Below are positions 15,797-23,331 of a stretch of 39,966 bases of DNA, in pieces. The translations under genes and the position numbers were made by a program. The stretch lies in the NCBI GenBank assembly GCA_004297485.1, contig SCTM01000014.1:1-39966 (forward strand), in the 5' to 3' direction. The notes under the pieces are model-generated. The model saw only the letters and a program-made list of their open reading frames with translations, did not search any database and was not told the DNA's origin. Source of the stretch: Rhodospirillaceae bacterium. Lineage in GTDB: Bacteria; Pseudomonadota; Alphaproteobacteria; Rhodospirillales; Rhodospirillaceae. Position 1 is the first letter of the stretch, and each line of letters starts with the position of its first letter.

Positions 15797-15866
15797 AGGC
15801 GCGCGGCGGAAATTGCTGCGCTTCCCGATGGTAAGTCCATCTTTGGTGCGCCAGTCACGCAGCAAG
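15790..15866 (-). ncRNA. ZTP (pfl) riboswitch aptamer upstream of purH
   Basis: Read on the minus strand, the leader has the pfl-motif layout. An 8-bp P1 forms from TTGCTGCG (15858-15865) with CGCAGCAA (15813-15820). Conserved TGACTGGCG follows its 5' strand. An internal hairpin P2 forms from GATGG with CCATC (15827-15841). The 3' conserved block is CGCCTGGGCAC (15791-15801). GGCGC in the first conserved block and GCGCC in the second can form the pseudoknot that joins the two halves in known ZTP riboswitches. Position before purH, a commonly controlled gene of this class, agrees. Identification is from remembered consensus, not from a covariance search. Confidence 0.88.
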
Positions 15867-15940
15867 CGCTTTTCTATTTCGGGAGTTGGCGAACCGCAAG
15901 CGGAAAAGCCTGGACGCGAGCGATCAAAAAACTCCGTGTC

Positions 15941-15966
15941 GTCCTCGGATCAAGCCCGAGGGTGAC
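15941..15966 (-). repeat. palindromic intergenic repeat, copy A
   Basis: The minus strand carries GTCACCCTCGGGCTTGA followed by TCCGAGGAC, giving CCTCGG/CCGAGG arms. The first 17 bases are identical to those of the repeat between glnD and murJ (37962 on). It lies just after the 4,6-dehydratase stop. A T6 run follows 12 bases later on the minus strand, so the hairpin may also weakly terminate the sugar operon before the purH leader. Confidence 0.55.
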
Positions 15967-15980
15967 ATTTATTGTGTTGT

Positions 15981-17954
15981 TCACCGCACCACCCGCAGGG
16001 ACGAGGCCGACGACCGGGCCTGACTCAGTTCCGGGACCAGATCGTGGAGAACGGCAAGGGCCGCGCCCATATCCCGGCGGCGGCAGGCTTCGGACAGGGC
16101 CGCCAGCTTGCTGGCCACGAGACCATAGTCCGCCACCTGGGGCCGGGACAGAAGCACCCCGGCCATATCCGTGCCCACGGGCGGCTCTTCCCGGCGGAAC
16201 AGTTCCTCGTAAAGCTTCTCGCCGGGGCGCAGACCGGTGATGACGATGGGGATATCCACCTCGGGAACTTTGCCGGCGAGGCGAATCATCTGGCGGGCGA
16301 GGTCGATGATCTTCACCGGCTGGCCCATGTCGAGCACATAGATCGCCCCTTGGTCGTCGCGGCCGCGGCCGAGAGCGGCGGCCTGGAGCACCAGTTCCAC
16401 CGCCTCGCGGGTGGTCATGAAAAAGCGCTCGACCTCGCGGTGGGTGACGGTGAGCGGCCCGCCCGCATCCAGCTGTTTCTGGAACAAGGGCACCACCGAC
16501 CCGGTTGAGCCCAGCACATTGCCGAAGCGCACGGTGATAAAGCGTGTGCTGCCACGGCGCAGATCGCACGCCTGGCAATAGATTTCGGCGATGCGTTTGC
16601 TGGCCCCCATGATGTTGACGGGGTTCACCGCCTTGTCCGTGGAGATCAGGACCATGGCCGCCACGCCGCCGGCAACGCAGGCGTCAGCCACATGGCGCGT
16701 GCCGATAACATTTGTGAGTAGCCCCTCAAGGGGATTGGTCTCGACCATGGGCACGTGCTTGAGGGCGGCCGCGTGGAACACCAGTTCAGGCTTTTCCTTT
16801 GCGATGACCTCGCTTATGCGCGCGGCATCGCGCACGTCGGCGAGCACGGTGCCCACCGGCTGCTGGGGATGGCGGGTGCGCACTTCCAGATCGATGGCGT
16901 AGAGATTGAACTCGGCGTGATCGAGGAGCGTCAGGCGGGCCGGATTTGCGTCGGAAATCTGACGCACCAGTTCGGCGCCGATGGAACCGCCGGCACCGGT
17001 CACCAGCACCCGGCGGCCGGCGATCATGGCCGCCATGGCGTCGCGATCGAGTTTAAGTTGAGGCCGTCCGAGCAGATCTTCCAGGGCGACGGGGCGCGGC
17101 CGCAGGTCCATTTCACCATCGTCGTCGTAGGCCCTGACGATGGTGGGGACCGGCACCCGCGCCAGCTGGCAGCCGGCACTCTGCGCCACGTCGAGAAAAT
17201 GCCGTATCAGATCGCCGCCCACGTCGCTGCGGACCAGGACAAGTTTGTCCGGCTTCAAGTCCCGGGATGCCAACTGGTCGATCACGCGCGGCAAATCGTC
17301 GTCATGGCCGAGGACTTCTACACCGTGAATCAATTGGCCGATGTGACCGGCCTTATCGGTCACCATGCCGACGATGGTGAAGGGGCTGGTGGGATCGCGT
17401 TCCACCGCGCGCACGAATTGCTCCGCTTCCGGCCCAGCCCCGATGAGCAACAGCGTGGAAACACCCGGCGCGCCCGGTGCCCGGCCACGGAAGCGGTGAT
17501 CTTTCGCAAGCCGCACGGCGAGGCGAGGCCCTGCCAGGAATGCCGCCAGCAGTACGCCGCTGAGTACCGGCAGGGAGCGCGGCATGGCCTCGAGACGGTT
17601 GATCAGAAACCACGCCGGCAGAAACACCAGCACCACGATGACCGCCGTCCGCGCGAGATGATAAGCGTCCCGCGCCGAGACATATTCCCAGACATGGCGG
17701 TAAATCCCCGTGAACAAGTAGACTGCGGCGGCAACCGCGGCAAAGGCGGCGGCCATGATAAAAATGTCGTCGAGCCGGAGTGCGAAGGCGCGGTCGCCGA
17801 GGCGAAGGTAGAACGCCAGGACAAAGGCCGCGGCCGCCACGGCCACGTCATGAACAAAGACCGCCAAGTTGCGGGCCTGGAACAAAACACGCACACGGGC
17901 GCGAATTGCGACCCGGGCGGTCTCAACGGCAGAGGTGAAGGGCGAGTCCGGCAT
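15981..17954 (-). CDS. membrane nucleoside-diphosphate-sugar 4,6-dehydratase (FlaA1/CapD/WbpM type)
   Basis: 657 residues. The first 130 hold four hydrophobic segments that anchor the protein in the inner membrane. A CoA-binding-like Rossmann segment follows (L-L-L-I-G-A-G-P-E-A-E-Q). The catalytic SDR domain starts with V-T-G-A-G-G-S-I-G-A-E-L near residue 315, followed by I-S-T-D-K-A-V-N-P and M-G-A-S-K-R-I-A-E, where Met replaces the usual catalytic Tyr as in FlaA1/PglF/WbpM enzymes. Known members convert UDP-GlcNAc to its 4-keto-6-deoxy form, the entry to QuiNAc, bacillosamine and pseudaminic-type sugars. It is the last gene of the leftward sugar operon, 32 bases after the SDR. It could supply the missing dehydratase step of a legionaminic route or feed an undecaprenyl-linked sugar; the sequence does not decide. 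Confidence 0.9.
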   Translation of the reverse strand: MPDSPFTSAVETARVAIRARVRVLFQARNLAVFVHDVAVAAAAFVLAFYLRLGDRAFALRLDDIFIMAAAFAAVAAAVYLFTGIYRHVWEYVSARDAYHLARTAVIVVLVFLPAWFLINRLEAMPRSLPVLSGVLLAAFLAGPRLAVRLAKDHRFRGRAPGAPGVSTLLLIGAGPEAEQFVRAVERDPTSPFTIVGMVTDKAGHIGQLIHGVEVLGHDDDLPRVIDQLASRDLKPDKLVLVRSDVGGDLIRHFLDVAQSAGCQLARVPVPTIVRAYDDDGEMDLRPRPVALEDLLGRPQLKLDRDAMAAMIAGRRVLVTGAGGSIGAELVRQISDANPARLTLLDHAEFNLYAIDLEVRTRHPQQPVGTVLADVRDAARISEVIAKEKPELVFHAAALKHVPMVETNPLEGLLTNVIGTRHVADACVAGGVAAMVLISTDKAVNPVNIMGASKRIAEIYCQACDLRRGSTRFITVRFGNVLGSTGSVVPLFQKQLDAGGPLTVTHREVERFFMTTREAVELVLQAAALGRGRDDQGAIYVLDMGQPVKIIDLARQMIRLAGKVPEVDIPIVITGLRPGEKLYEELFRREEPPVGTDMAGVLLSRPQVADYGLVASKLAALSEACRRRDMGAALAVLHDLVPELSQARSSASSLRVVR

Positions 17955-17986
17955 GGCGCTGCAATCTTACCGGAGAGAGCGGCCAG

Positions 17987-18790
17987 TTACCACGCCGTCC
18001 AGCCGCCATCGACCATGATGCATTCGCCGGTGACGTAGGCCGACAGGTCCGAGGCAAGATAGGCGGCGGCGCCGATGAAATCTTCCTCCGTGGCCATGCG
18101 CGCCAGGGGCGTACGGCTCATGTAACGTTTGCGGAATGCATTGGGCGTATTGCGCTCTACCCCGCCCGGAACAATTGCATTGACGCGGATATCGGGCGCC
18201 AGTGTGGTGGCCAGCCAGCGCGTCATTTGCAAAAGCCCGCCCTTGGATGCGCCGTAGGCCGCCGGAGTGCCGAAATCCACTTCCTCATAGATACGCCAGT
18301 CGGGGCCGACCACGCCGTAAATAGAACCAATATTGATCACCGCCCCACGGCCCGAGGCCTTGAGCGCCGGGATGGCCTGTTGCACCAGCAGAAACGGCGC
18401 GGTCAAATTGATCTCCAGCGCCCGGCGCCAGGTATCGATGCTTTGCTCCTCCACCGGCGTGGTCCATCCCTCCAGGCCGTCGGTGCCGACGAAGGCCGCG
18501 TTGTTGACGAGGATGTCGAGACGGCCGCAGGTATCCACCACCCGCTGCGGCACTTTGCGCACGGCCGCTTCGTCGGCCAGGTCGACGGCAAGGACCGTGG
18601 TCAGCACGCCATAAGTTTCCGTGAGATGGCGGGCGACATCCTCGGCACCGCTGCCGGGACGGTCGAGGATCGCCACCGCCGCGCCCAGCTCGGCATAGGT
18701 CTCGGCGATGGCACGGCCGATATAACCGGCGCCGCCGGTGACCAATGCAACACGGCCTTTGAGAGAGGCAAGGGATGTGAAGCTACGCAT
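17987..18790 (-). CDS. SDR family oxidoreductase (PtmA-like by context)
   Basis: 267 residues. Classical short-chain dehydrogenase: T-G-G-A-G-Y-I-G cofactor loop, N-N-A-A at the adenine site, I-G-S-I-Y-G with the catalytic Ser, and Y-G-A-S-K with the catalytic Tyr and Lys. The C-terminal A-Y-V-T-G-E-C-I-M-V-D-G-G-W is the usual SDR end. It starts 9 bases after the stop of the CBS-nucleotidyltransferase gene. In Campylobacter flagellin glycosylation loci an SDR (PtmA) and a CBS-nucleotidyltransferase (PtmE) work together in making GDP-N-acetylglucosamine for legionaminic acid, and that pairing is repeated here. The SDR family is certain. The PtmA role comes from neighbours, not from a diagnostic motif. 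Confidence 0.85.
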   Translation of the reverse strand: MRSFTSLASLKGRVALVTGGAGYIGRAIAETYAELGAAVAILDRPGSGAEDVARHLTETYGVLTTVLAVDLADEAAVRKVPQRVVDTCGRLDILVNNAAFVGTDGLEGWTTPVEEQSIDTWRRALEINLTAPFLLVQQAIPALKASGRGAVINIGSIYGVVGPDWRIYEEVDFGTPAAYGASKGGLLQMTRWLATTLAPDIRVNAIVPGGVERNTPNAFRKRYMSRTPLARMATEEDFIGAAAYLASDLSAYVTGECIMVDGGWTAW

Positions 18791-18799
18791 ATGCGGTCC

Positions 18800-19930
18800 T
18801 CAGACTTCTTTGATCATGGTGCGCAAATCGTGGTGCGCCCGTTCGACGTCTTCCACCCGGCCGACGTCGATCCAATATTCGCGCAACGGAAATACCACGG
18901 GCGCGGCGGCGCCGTCTTTGGCACGGGACAATTGCATGGAAAAGAGATTGGTGATGTTGATCGCCCGGCCACGGGGAATGAGATCGAGCATTTCCGGCGC
19001 CAGCACATAGATCCCCGCGTTCACCAAAAAACTCTTCACCGGCTTTTCCTCGATGACAGTGAGGCGCGTGTCTTCGGTCGTGACAACGCCATAAGGAACA
19101 GCAAAGCGCGCTTCCCACACCGCCATGGTGGCGGCCGTCCCATGCTGATTATGGAAATCGATCAGATGGCGAAAGTTGACGCGCGTCACCAGATCGCCGT
19201 TCATGACAATGATCGCCTGCGTGGGTCGCTCCGGCAGAAGTGATAATGCACCCGCCGTACCCAAAGCGCTGTCCTCGCGGATATAGCGGATGTGCGCGCC
19301 CCATTTGGCACCGTCACCGAAATAGTCCTCGATCATTTCCCTGCGATAGTTCACGGAAATATAGAGTTGCGTGAAGCCTTGGCGGACAAAGCGTTCGACG
19401 ATGGTTTCCAGAATCGGCCGCCCGCCAACCTCCACCATTGGCTTGGGCCGGTCGGCGGTGAGCGGACGCAAACGCTCGCCCTTGCCGCCCGCCATGATGA
19501 CGACAATGTTGTCCATGCTGGTCGCGGACGCGGCATCATCGCCATCCGTCGCAAGATCGGGGCCGCGCCCGTCGACGTCGGGCAGCATGTCCTTGAGTAT
19601 CTTGAGATCGACCACGTGATCGCGGGCGTCCACCACCGGCACATACAGGATTGAGTACGCCTGCATCATCTTGAGAACGACTGCGTCTGGCGTGCCCTGC
19701 AGCACCATCTTCGGCGCAACATTCATCACCTTGGCGACGGGCGCATCCAGGGGAATGCCGGCGAGAAGTCCACGCCGGATGTCGCCATCGGTGACCGTTC
19801 CGACAAGGCGGCCATCCTCATGCACCAGACCGACGGGCACGCCATGGCCGTCGATGATCCGCAAGGTGTCGATAATCTTCGCCGACGGCGCGATCAGATT
19901 ATCGCGGAAATCTCGTTTGGTCGTCGTCAT
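18800..19930 (-). CDS. CBS-domain sugar-1-phosphate nucleotidyltransferase (PtmE-like)
   Basis: 376 residues from ATG 19928-19930; a TTG 36 bases upstream is less likely. Residues about 10-115 form a CBS pair (G-V-P-V-G-L-V-H-E-D-G-R-L-V-G-T-V-T-D-G-D-I-R-R). From about 140 lies the nucleotidyltransferase domain with M-A-G-G-K-G-E-R-L-R-P-L-T, R-P-K-P-M-V-E-V-G-G-R-P-I-L-E and V-M-N-G-D-L metal/nucleotide motifs. The same two-part build is found in Campylobacter PtmE, which makes GDP-glucosamine-type donors for legionaminic acid, and in HddC-like enzymes. The CBS part may sense an adenine nucleotide. The product (GDP- rather than UDP- or CMP-sugar) is inferred from the PtmE resemblance and from the SDR partner directly downstream. 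Confidence 0.85.
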   Translation of the reverse strand: MTTTKRDFRDNLIAPSAKIIDTLRIIDGHGVPVGLVHEDGRLVGTVTDGDIRRGLLAGIPLDAPVAKVMNVAPKMVLQGTPDAVVLKMMQAYSILYVPVVDARDHVVDLKILKDMLPDVDGRGPDLATDGDDAASATSMDNIVVIMAGGKGERLRPLTADRPKPMVEVGGRPILETIVERFVRQGFTQLYISVNYRREMIEDYFGDGAKWGAHIRYIREDSALGTAGALSLLPERPTQAIIVMNGDLVTRVNFRHLIDFHNQHGTAATMAVWEARFAVPYGVVTTEDTRLTVIEEKPVKSFLVNAGIYVLAPEMLDLIPRGRAINITNLFSMQLSRAKDGAAAPVVFPLREYWIDVGRVEDVERAHHDLRTMIKEV

Positions 19931-20008
19931 TGGCGAAACGGTCCGTTCGCATCCGGTTGCCGACAATCAGTCCACAACAGAGACAGTGACATTGATTAGT
20001 TGGCCGAA

Positions 20009-21286
20009 CTAGCTGCCAGGAGTCGCAAAGAAGGTGTTCCAGGCAATGCGTTGACAGGGCCGCCCAACAAGCTGCTCTATTTCTTCGTTGCCGGTATCTG
20101 AAAATTTTTGCTTCCGAAATTCCGTGGGTTCAAAGCCTGTTGGTATGGCGATCTGCGCCGCGCCAACGGCGGCGTTAGTACGATGAATTTCCATCAAAGG
20201 ATTTATGATGTCGAGATCGGCGAGGTGATCGGTAATCGTGCCCGTCCACCGTTCTCCGCGACGCACAGCCTCCACTGCATCGCCGGGGGTTGAGGCGGAA
20301 ATGTGCATCTCCGACGAAATGCCGTGCCCACCGGATCCGAGACGTACCGCAGGAACGCCGGCTAAATAGGCATCAAGGCCGGTTGTGCAGCCGCTCACAA
20401 ACACCACGTTTCCTGCTCTCCCCAATGAATCAGCGACACTCTCGCTCTTATCCATAATGACATTGCTATATGGAAAAGACCAAATAGACGGGTCTTCGAC
20501 CGGATGGGGCCGCACAACGACCTTACGATCCGGAAAAGCCTCCGCCAATGCCGCAATGGTGGCCGACACCAATGGCAAAACGTCGCATTCGTGGGCAATG
20601 GATTCCCGCAAGATCCTTGCCCATGCCAAACCCTCAGCCGACTGAAGCGATTGCCCCAAACCAAGCGTCTTTGAAACCATTTCTTCGAATGAACGCCCAT
20701 AATTGTTGATGTTACCCGACTGCAGGCAAACCAGAATGTCGTTGCCGCGGGAGGCGCTATAAGTCAGCGCCCGTGGATTACCGGTAACATGCAAGGACAC
20801 AGGAAACGGAAACGCGCGTGCATAAGCGGGACCTTGTGCACAGACGACATCCGCCACAGCGGATGCGTGCGGATGGATGGTGGCCGCAAGATAGTCCGGT
20901 GTTGCCCTGATGCCGAAGGCCTCATCATCCAGCGCAGCAATGAAATGGCCATGTTGCGCCCACAACGCCATATTGTGAGCATCCATGGCGTTCATGGTCT
21001 TGAATAGGATGATGCCGGGCGCCAGGCTTTTGTACCATCCCATGAGTGGCCATGCTGAACCGATGACGACATTGAACCCTGCACCGAGCGCTTGACGAGC
21101 GATGACACCTTTGGCCGCCAGCTCCCGTGCTTTTACTTCCACAGGTAAATAAAGAATCGGGAAAACTGAGCGCTTGGGTTTTTCGACACGGACAAACGTT
21201 ACACGTTGCCGCGCTTCAGAACGCGACTGCCGCTCAAGCACCTTATCGAAGGTCGAGAGAAGGAGAGATTTGTCGAACTGTCGCAC
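20009..21286 (-). CDS. surface carbohydrate biosynthesis protein, possible GT-B-fold transferase
   Basis: 425 residues starting at GTG 21284-21286, the only candidate before an upstream in-frame stop that keeps the conserved N-terminal block. L-P-V-E-V-K-A-R-E-L at about residue 46, followed by a G-F-N-V-V-I-G-S-A-W segment and A-L-D-D-E-A-F-G, recalls the surface-carbohydrate-biosynthesis family found in nonulosonate loci. The C-terminal half (V-V-V-R-P-H-P, F-V-S-G-C-T-T-G-L-D-A-Y-L-A-G-V-P-A-V-R-L) looks like the donor half of a GT-B glycosyltransferase. GC content is clearly lower than in its neighbours and codon use is mixed, suggesting separate acquisition. It lies between the acetyltransferase and the PtmE-like gene on the same strand. 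A role in attaching or polymerising the nonulosonate is possible but unproven. Confidence 0.65.
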   Translation of the reverse strand: MRQFDKSLLLSTFDKVLERQSRSEARQRVTFVRVEKPKRSVFPILYLPVEVKARELAAKGVIARQALGAGFNVVIGSAWPLMGWYKSLAPGIILFKTMNAMDAHNMALWAQHGHFIAALDDEAFGIRATPDYLAATIHPHASAVADVVCAQGPAYARAFPFPVSLHVTGNPRALTYSASRGNDILVCLQSGNINNYGRSFEEMVSKTLGLGQSLQSAEGLAWARILRESIAHECDVLPLVSATIAALAEAFPDRKVVVRPHPVEDPSIWSFPYSNVIMDKSESVADSLGRAGNVVFVSGCTTGLDAYLAGVPAVRLGSGGHGISSEMHISASTPGDAVEAVRRGERWTGTITDHLADLDIINPLMEIHRTNAAVGAAQIAIPTGFEPTEFRKQKFSDTGNEEIEQLVGRPCQRIAWNTFFATPGS

Positions 21287-21384
21287 TAAGACGAATTTTC
21301 TTTATTTGGACGCCAAAAAGATTGCGAGCGGCTTACAAATTTTGAAAAGCATTTTCCTCAAGATTTGCGCCACTTAAGATCGAG

Positions 21385-21407
21385 GCGATGACTCCTGTCG
21401 TCATCGC
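21385..21407 (-). other. stem-loop after the acetyltransferase gene
   Basis: GCGATGAC and GTCATCGC are perfect 8-bp arms around a 7-base loop, 40 bases past the acetyltransferase stop and before the next gene of the operon. No T run follows on the minus strand. It could be a processing or attenuation hairpin that separates the two halves of the leftward operon. Confidence 0.35.
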
Positions 21408-21447
21408 ATCAAACCACGGAATCCGGCCCCCCGCAATCGACTGACGT

Positions 21448-22095
21448 CTATCGCGCGGGCGATCCCGTTACCGTCGCACCGGGGGCCACGTCCGTCACCA
21501 CCACAGCGCCAGCGCCGATCACCGCGCCAGCACCGATGGAGATGTTTTGCGTCACCACGGCGCCGGCGCCGATATGACATTCCGCGCCGACAATCACACG
21601 GCCGCACAGAACCACGCCGGGTGCGATGTGACTATGTGCGCCGATGCGGCAATCGTGATCCACCTGGGCGCCGGTGTTGATGATGGTGTTCATGCCGATC
21701 ACCGCGCCCGGGTGAACGATTGCGCCCGTGATGATGTGACATCCATCCTCCAGCACCGCTGTTGTGGACACCACCGCATCACGGCTGATGATGCGCATAA
21801 AGATGTAGCCGCGAGCGAGGAAACGCTCGAACAAGCTGCGACGGCCATCGAGGCCGGCGACGTCGCGACGCGGAACATTGCCACGCGCATTCACCAGCAC
21901 GACATCCTCAGGCTTGCGGGCGAATACGGCATCGTCGCCGCCGATGATCGGCACGCCGTCCAGATCGCCGCCATGCAGGCGTGGGTCCGCATCCACCACC
22001 GCCGCCACGGTCTCTCCGGCCCGGCGCAGAATATCGATCACCACCCGGCCATGACCGCCAGCACACACAACGATGATATCGGGACGTGCGGTCAT
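21448..22095 (-). CDS. NeuD/PglD-type sugar O/N-acetyltransferase (LegH candidate)
   Basis: 215 residues. An N-terminal Rossmann-like domain with V-V-C-A-G-G-H-G-R-V-V-I-D binds the nucleotide-sugar. From about residue 100 a left-handed beta-helix of hexapeptide repeats follows (G-A-V-I-G-M-N-T-I-I-N-T-G-A-Q-V-D-H-D and onward), with the catalytic His in V-D-H-D. This is the PglD/NeuD architecture, acetyl-CoA dependent. In legionaminic acid synthesis LegH acetylates the 4-amino group of the UDP/GDP-sugar. In sialic acid loci NeuD O-acetylates the finished sugar. It lies 10 bases after the synthase gene, so both are translated from one message. Which acceptor is used cannot be settled here. 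Confidence 0.85.
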   Translation of the reverse strand: MTARPDIIVVCAGGHGRVVIDILRRAGETVAAVVDADPRLHGGDLDGVPIIGGDDAVFARKPEDVVLVNARGNVPRRDVAGLDGRRSLFERFLARGYIFMRIISRDAVVSTTAVLEDGCHIITGAIVHPGAVIGMNTIINTGAQVDHDCRIGAHSHIAPGVVLCGRVIVGAECHIGAGAVVTQNISIGAGAVIGAGAVVVTDVAPGATVTGSPAR

Positions 22096-22105
22096 AGAAG
22101 GGCAC

Positions 22106-23254
22106 TCACGAGGCTTTGGCCGGCAAGGGATCGATCAGGTCATCGATCTCATAGGCCCGAGGCGAATGGCGGCCAAGGTACGACCACAGTTCCATGGGCG
22201 CGACACCGTTGCCCGGACGTTTGATGCCGAGATTCTCAGACGTGAACGGCTCGCCGGCAGTGATGGCTTTCATCGCCACCAGGCTTTTGCGTGCCACCCT
22301 GCGGGTGCTCAGTTCCGAGGCCGTGGGCTGCTTCTTCGGATCGCCCAGGGCTTGTTCGGCCACACGGACGGCCGCCACAAGCGCGGTGAGTTCGGCGGGT
22401 GTCAGGGACGCTTTGTGGTCCGGCCCCGGCAGGGCTTTGTCGAGTGTGAAGTGCTTTTCGATCATCACGGCACCCAGGCCCACCGCCGCGACCGAGACGG
22501 CAATTCCCTCAGAGTGGTCGGACAAGCCCACGGGAAGCCCAAATGTTTTTGCCAACGTCGTCATGGCGTGCAGGTTGATGCTCTCCGGCGGTGCTGGATA
22601 TTCAGAGGTACAGTGCAGCACGGTTACTTTATCGCCGAGGGCAGCTTTGCCGGAAGGTGATTTGAGGGCGTCGCGAAAAGCCTTCGGGTTGGGAGCCGCA
22701 TCGGGAGGCGCCACATAGCCGAAGGCGATTACGCCAAGGGCTTCGCGTACCTCCTGCAATGTGGCCATGCCGGTGGACAGGACAATGGGCTTGTGGGACC
22801 GGGCCAGTTGCAAAAGCAACGGCCCGTTGGTGATCTCGCCCGAGGCGACTTTCAAGCGTGCTACATTCAGGGTTTCGACGAGAAATCGGGCGCTTTCCGG
22901 CTCGAAGGGCGTGGACATGAATTCGATGCCCCGAGCGCGGCAGGCAACCACCAGGGCCTCGTGATCGGCCACGGACAACTCGAGAGCCTTGAGCATGGCA
23001 AGCTGGTTGCCGCCCTCGCCGGTGTTCCGCGCTTGATACGCGGCCTTGGGAGCGCGGGCGGTTGTTAACAATTCGGATCGAAAGGTCTGAAACTTGACCG
23101 CGTCGGCGCCGGCCCGAGCCGCCGCGTCCACCAACGCCAATGCCTGTTCGCGGCTGCCGTTATGGTTAACGCCAGCCTCGGCGATGATGAAGGTGTGGCG
23201 GGAAACAGACAGCACGAGCGTATTTTCCGGCAAGGTGTGCGGCGAGAGTAGCAT
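22106..23254 (-). CDS. nonulosonic acid synthase, NeuB/LegI family
   Basis: 382 residues from ATG 23252-23254; a TTG four codons upstream is possible. The TIM-barrel synthase opens with F-I-I-A-E-A-G-V-N-H-N-G, continues D-A-V-K-F-Q-T-F, P-K-A-A-Y-Q-A-R-N-T, E-F-M-S-T-P-F, L-K-V-A-S-G-E-I-T-N and I-V-L-S-T-G-M-A-T, and has the metal-binding H-C-T-S-E-Y-P and E-K-H-F-T-L-D. The C-terminal SAF (antifreeze-like) domain ends K-R-P-G-N-G-V-A-P-M-E. The reaction is condensation of an N-acyl mannosamine-type sugar with phosphoenolpyruvate. The A-E-A-G-V-N-H-N-G and E-F-M-S-T forms look more like LegI than E. coli NeuB. An extra 20-odd residues follow the G-M-A-T region. It heads the leftward operon, divergent from the CMP-synthetase. 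Confidence 0.93.
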   Translation of the reverse strand: MLLSPHTLPENTLVLSVSRHTFIIAEAGVNHNGSREQALALVDAAARAGADAVKFQTFRSELLTTARAPKAAYQARNTGEGGNQLAMLKALELSVADHEALVVACRARGIEFMSTPFEPESARFLVETLNVARLKVASGEITNGPLLLQLARSHKPIVLSTGMATLQEVREALGVIAFGYVAPPDAAPNPKAFRDALKSPSGKAALGDKVTVLHCTSEYPAPPESINLHAMTTLAKTFGLPVGLSDHSEGIAVSVAAVGLGAVMIEKHFTLDKALPGPDHKASLTPAELTALVAAVRVAEQALGDPKKQPTASELSTRRVARKSLVAMKAITAGEPFTSENLGIKRPGNGVAPMELWSYLGRHSPRAYEIDDLIDPLPAKAS

Positions 23255-23282
23255 TTTCGAGGACAATAGTACCGACGCAGTA

Positions 23283-23307
23283 GGTTAATACGCGGCCTCG
23301 GGTTAAT
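23283..23307. promoter_or_regulatory. two direct GGTTAAT repeats in the neuB/neuA divergent gap
   Basis: GGTTAAT occurs at 23283-23289 and again at 23301-23307, an 18-base step inside the 77-base gap that must hold the promoters of both sugar operons. On the other strand each reads ATTAACC, which contains the TTAACC core known from CtrA half-sites. The 14-base gap between the TTAA cores does not match the usual 7, so assignment to CtrA is weak. Confidence 0.35.
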
Positions 23308-23331
23308 GTGTGGCATCGATCCCATGACCAC

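Noticed and set aside
16755-18038. 427-codon open frame antisense to the 4,6-dehydratase
   Set aside because: Same reasoning: composition of a shadow frame and no recognisable domain.
23283-23307. Full CtrA box
   Set aside because: The TTAA cores are 14 bases apart instead of 7, so only half-site resemblance is claimed.
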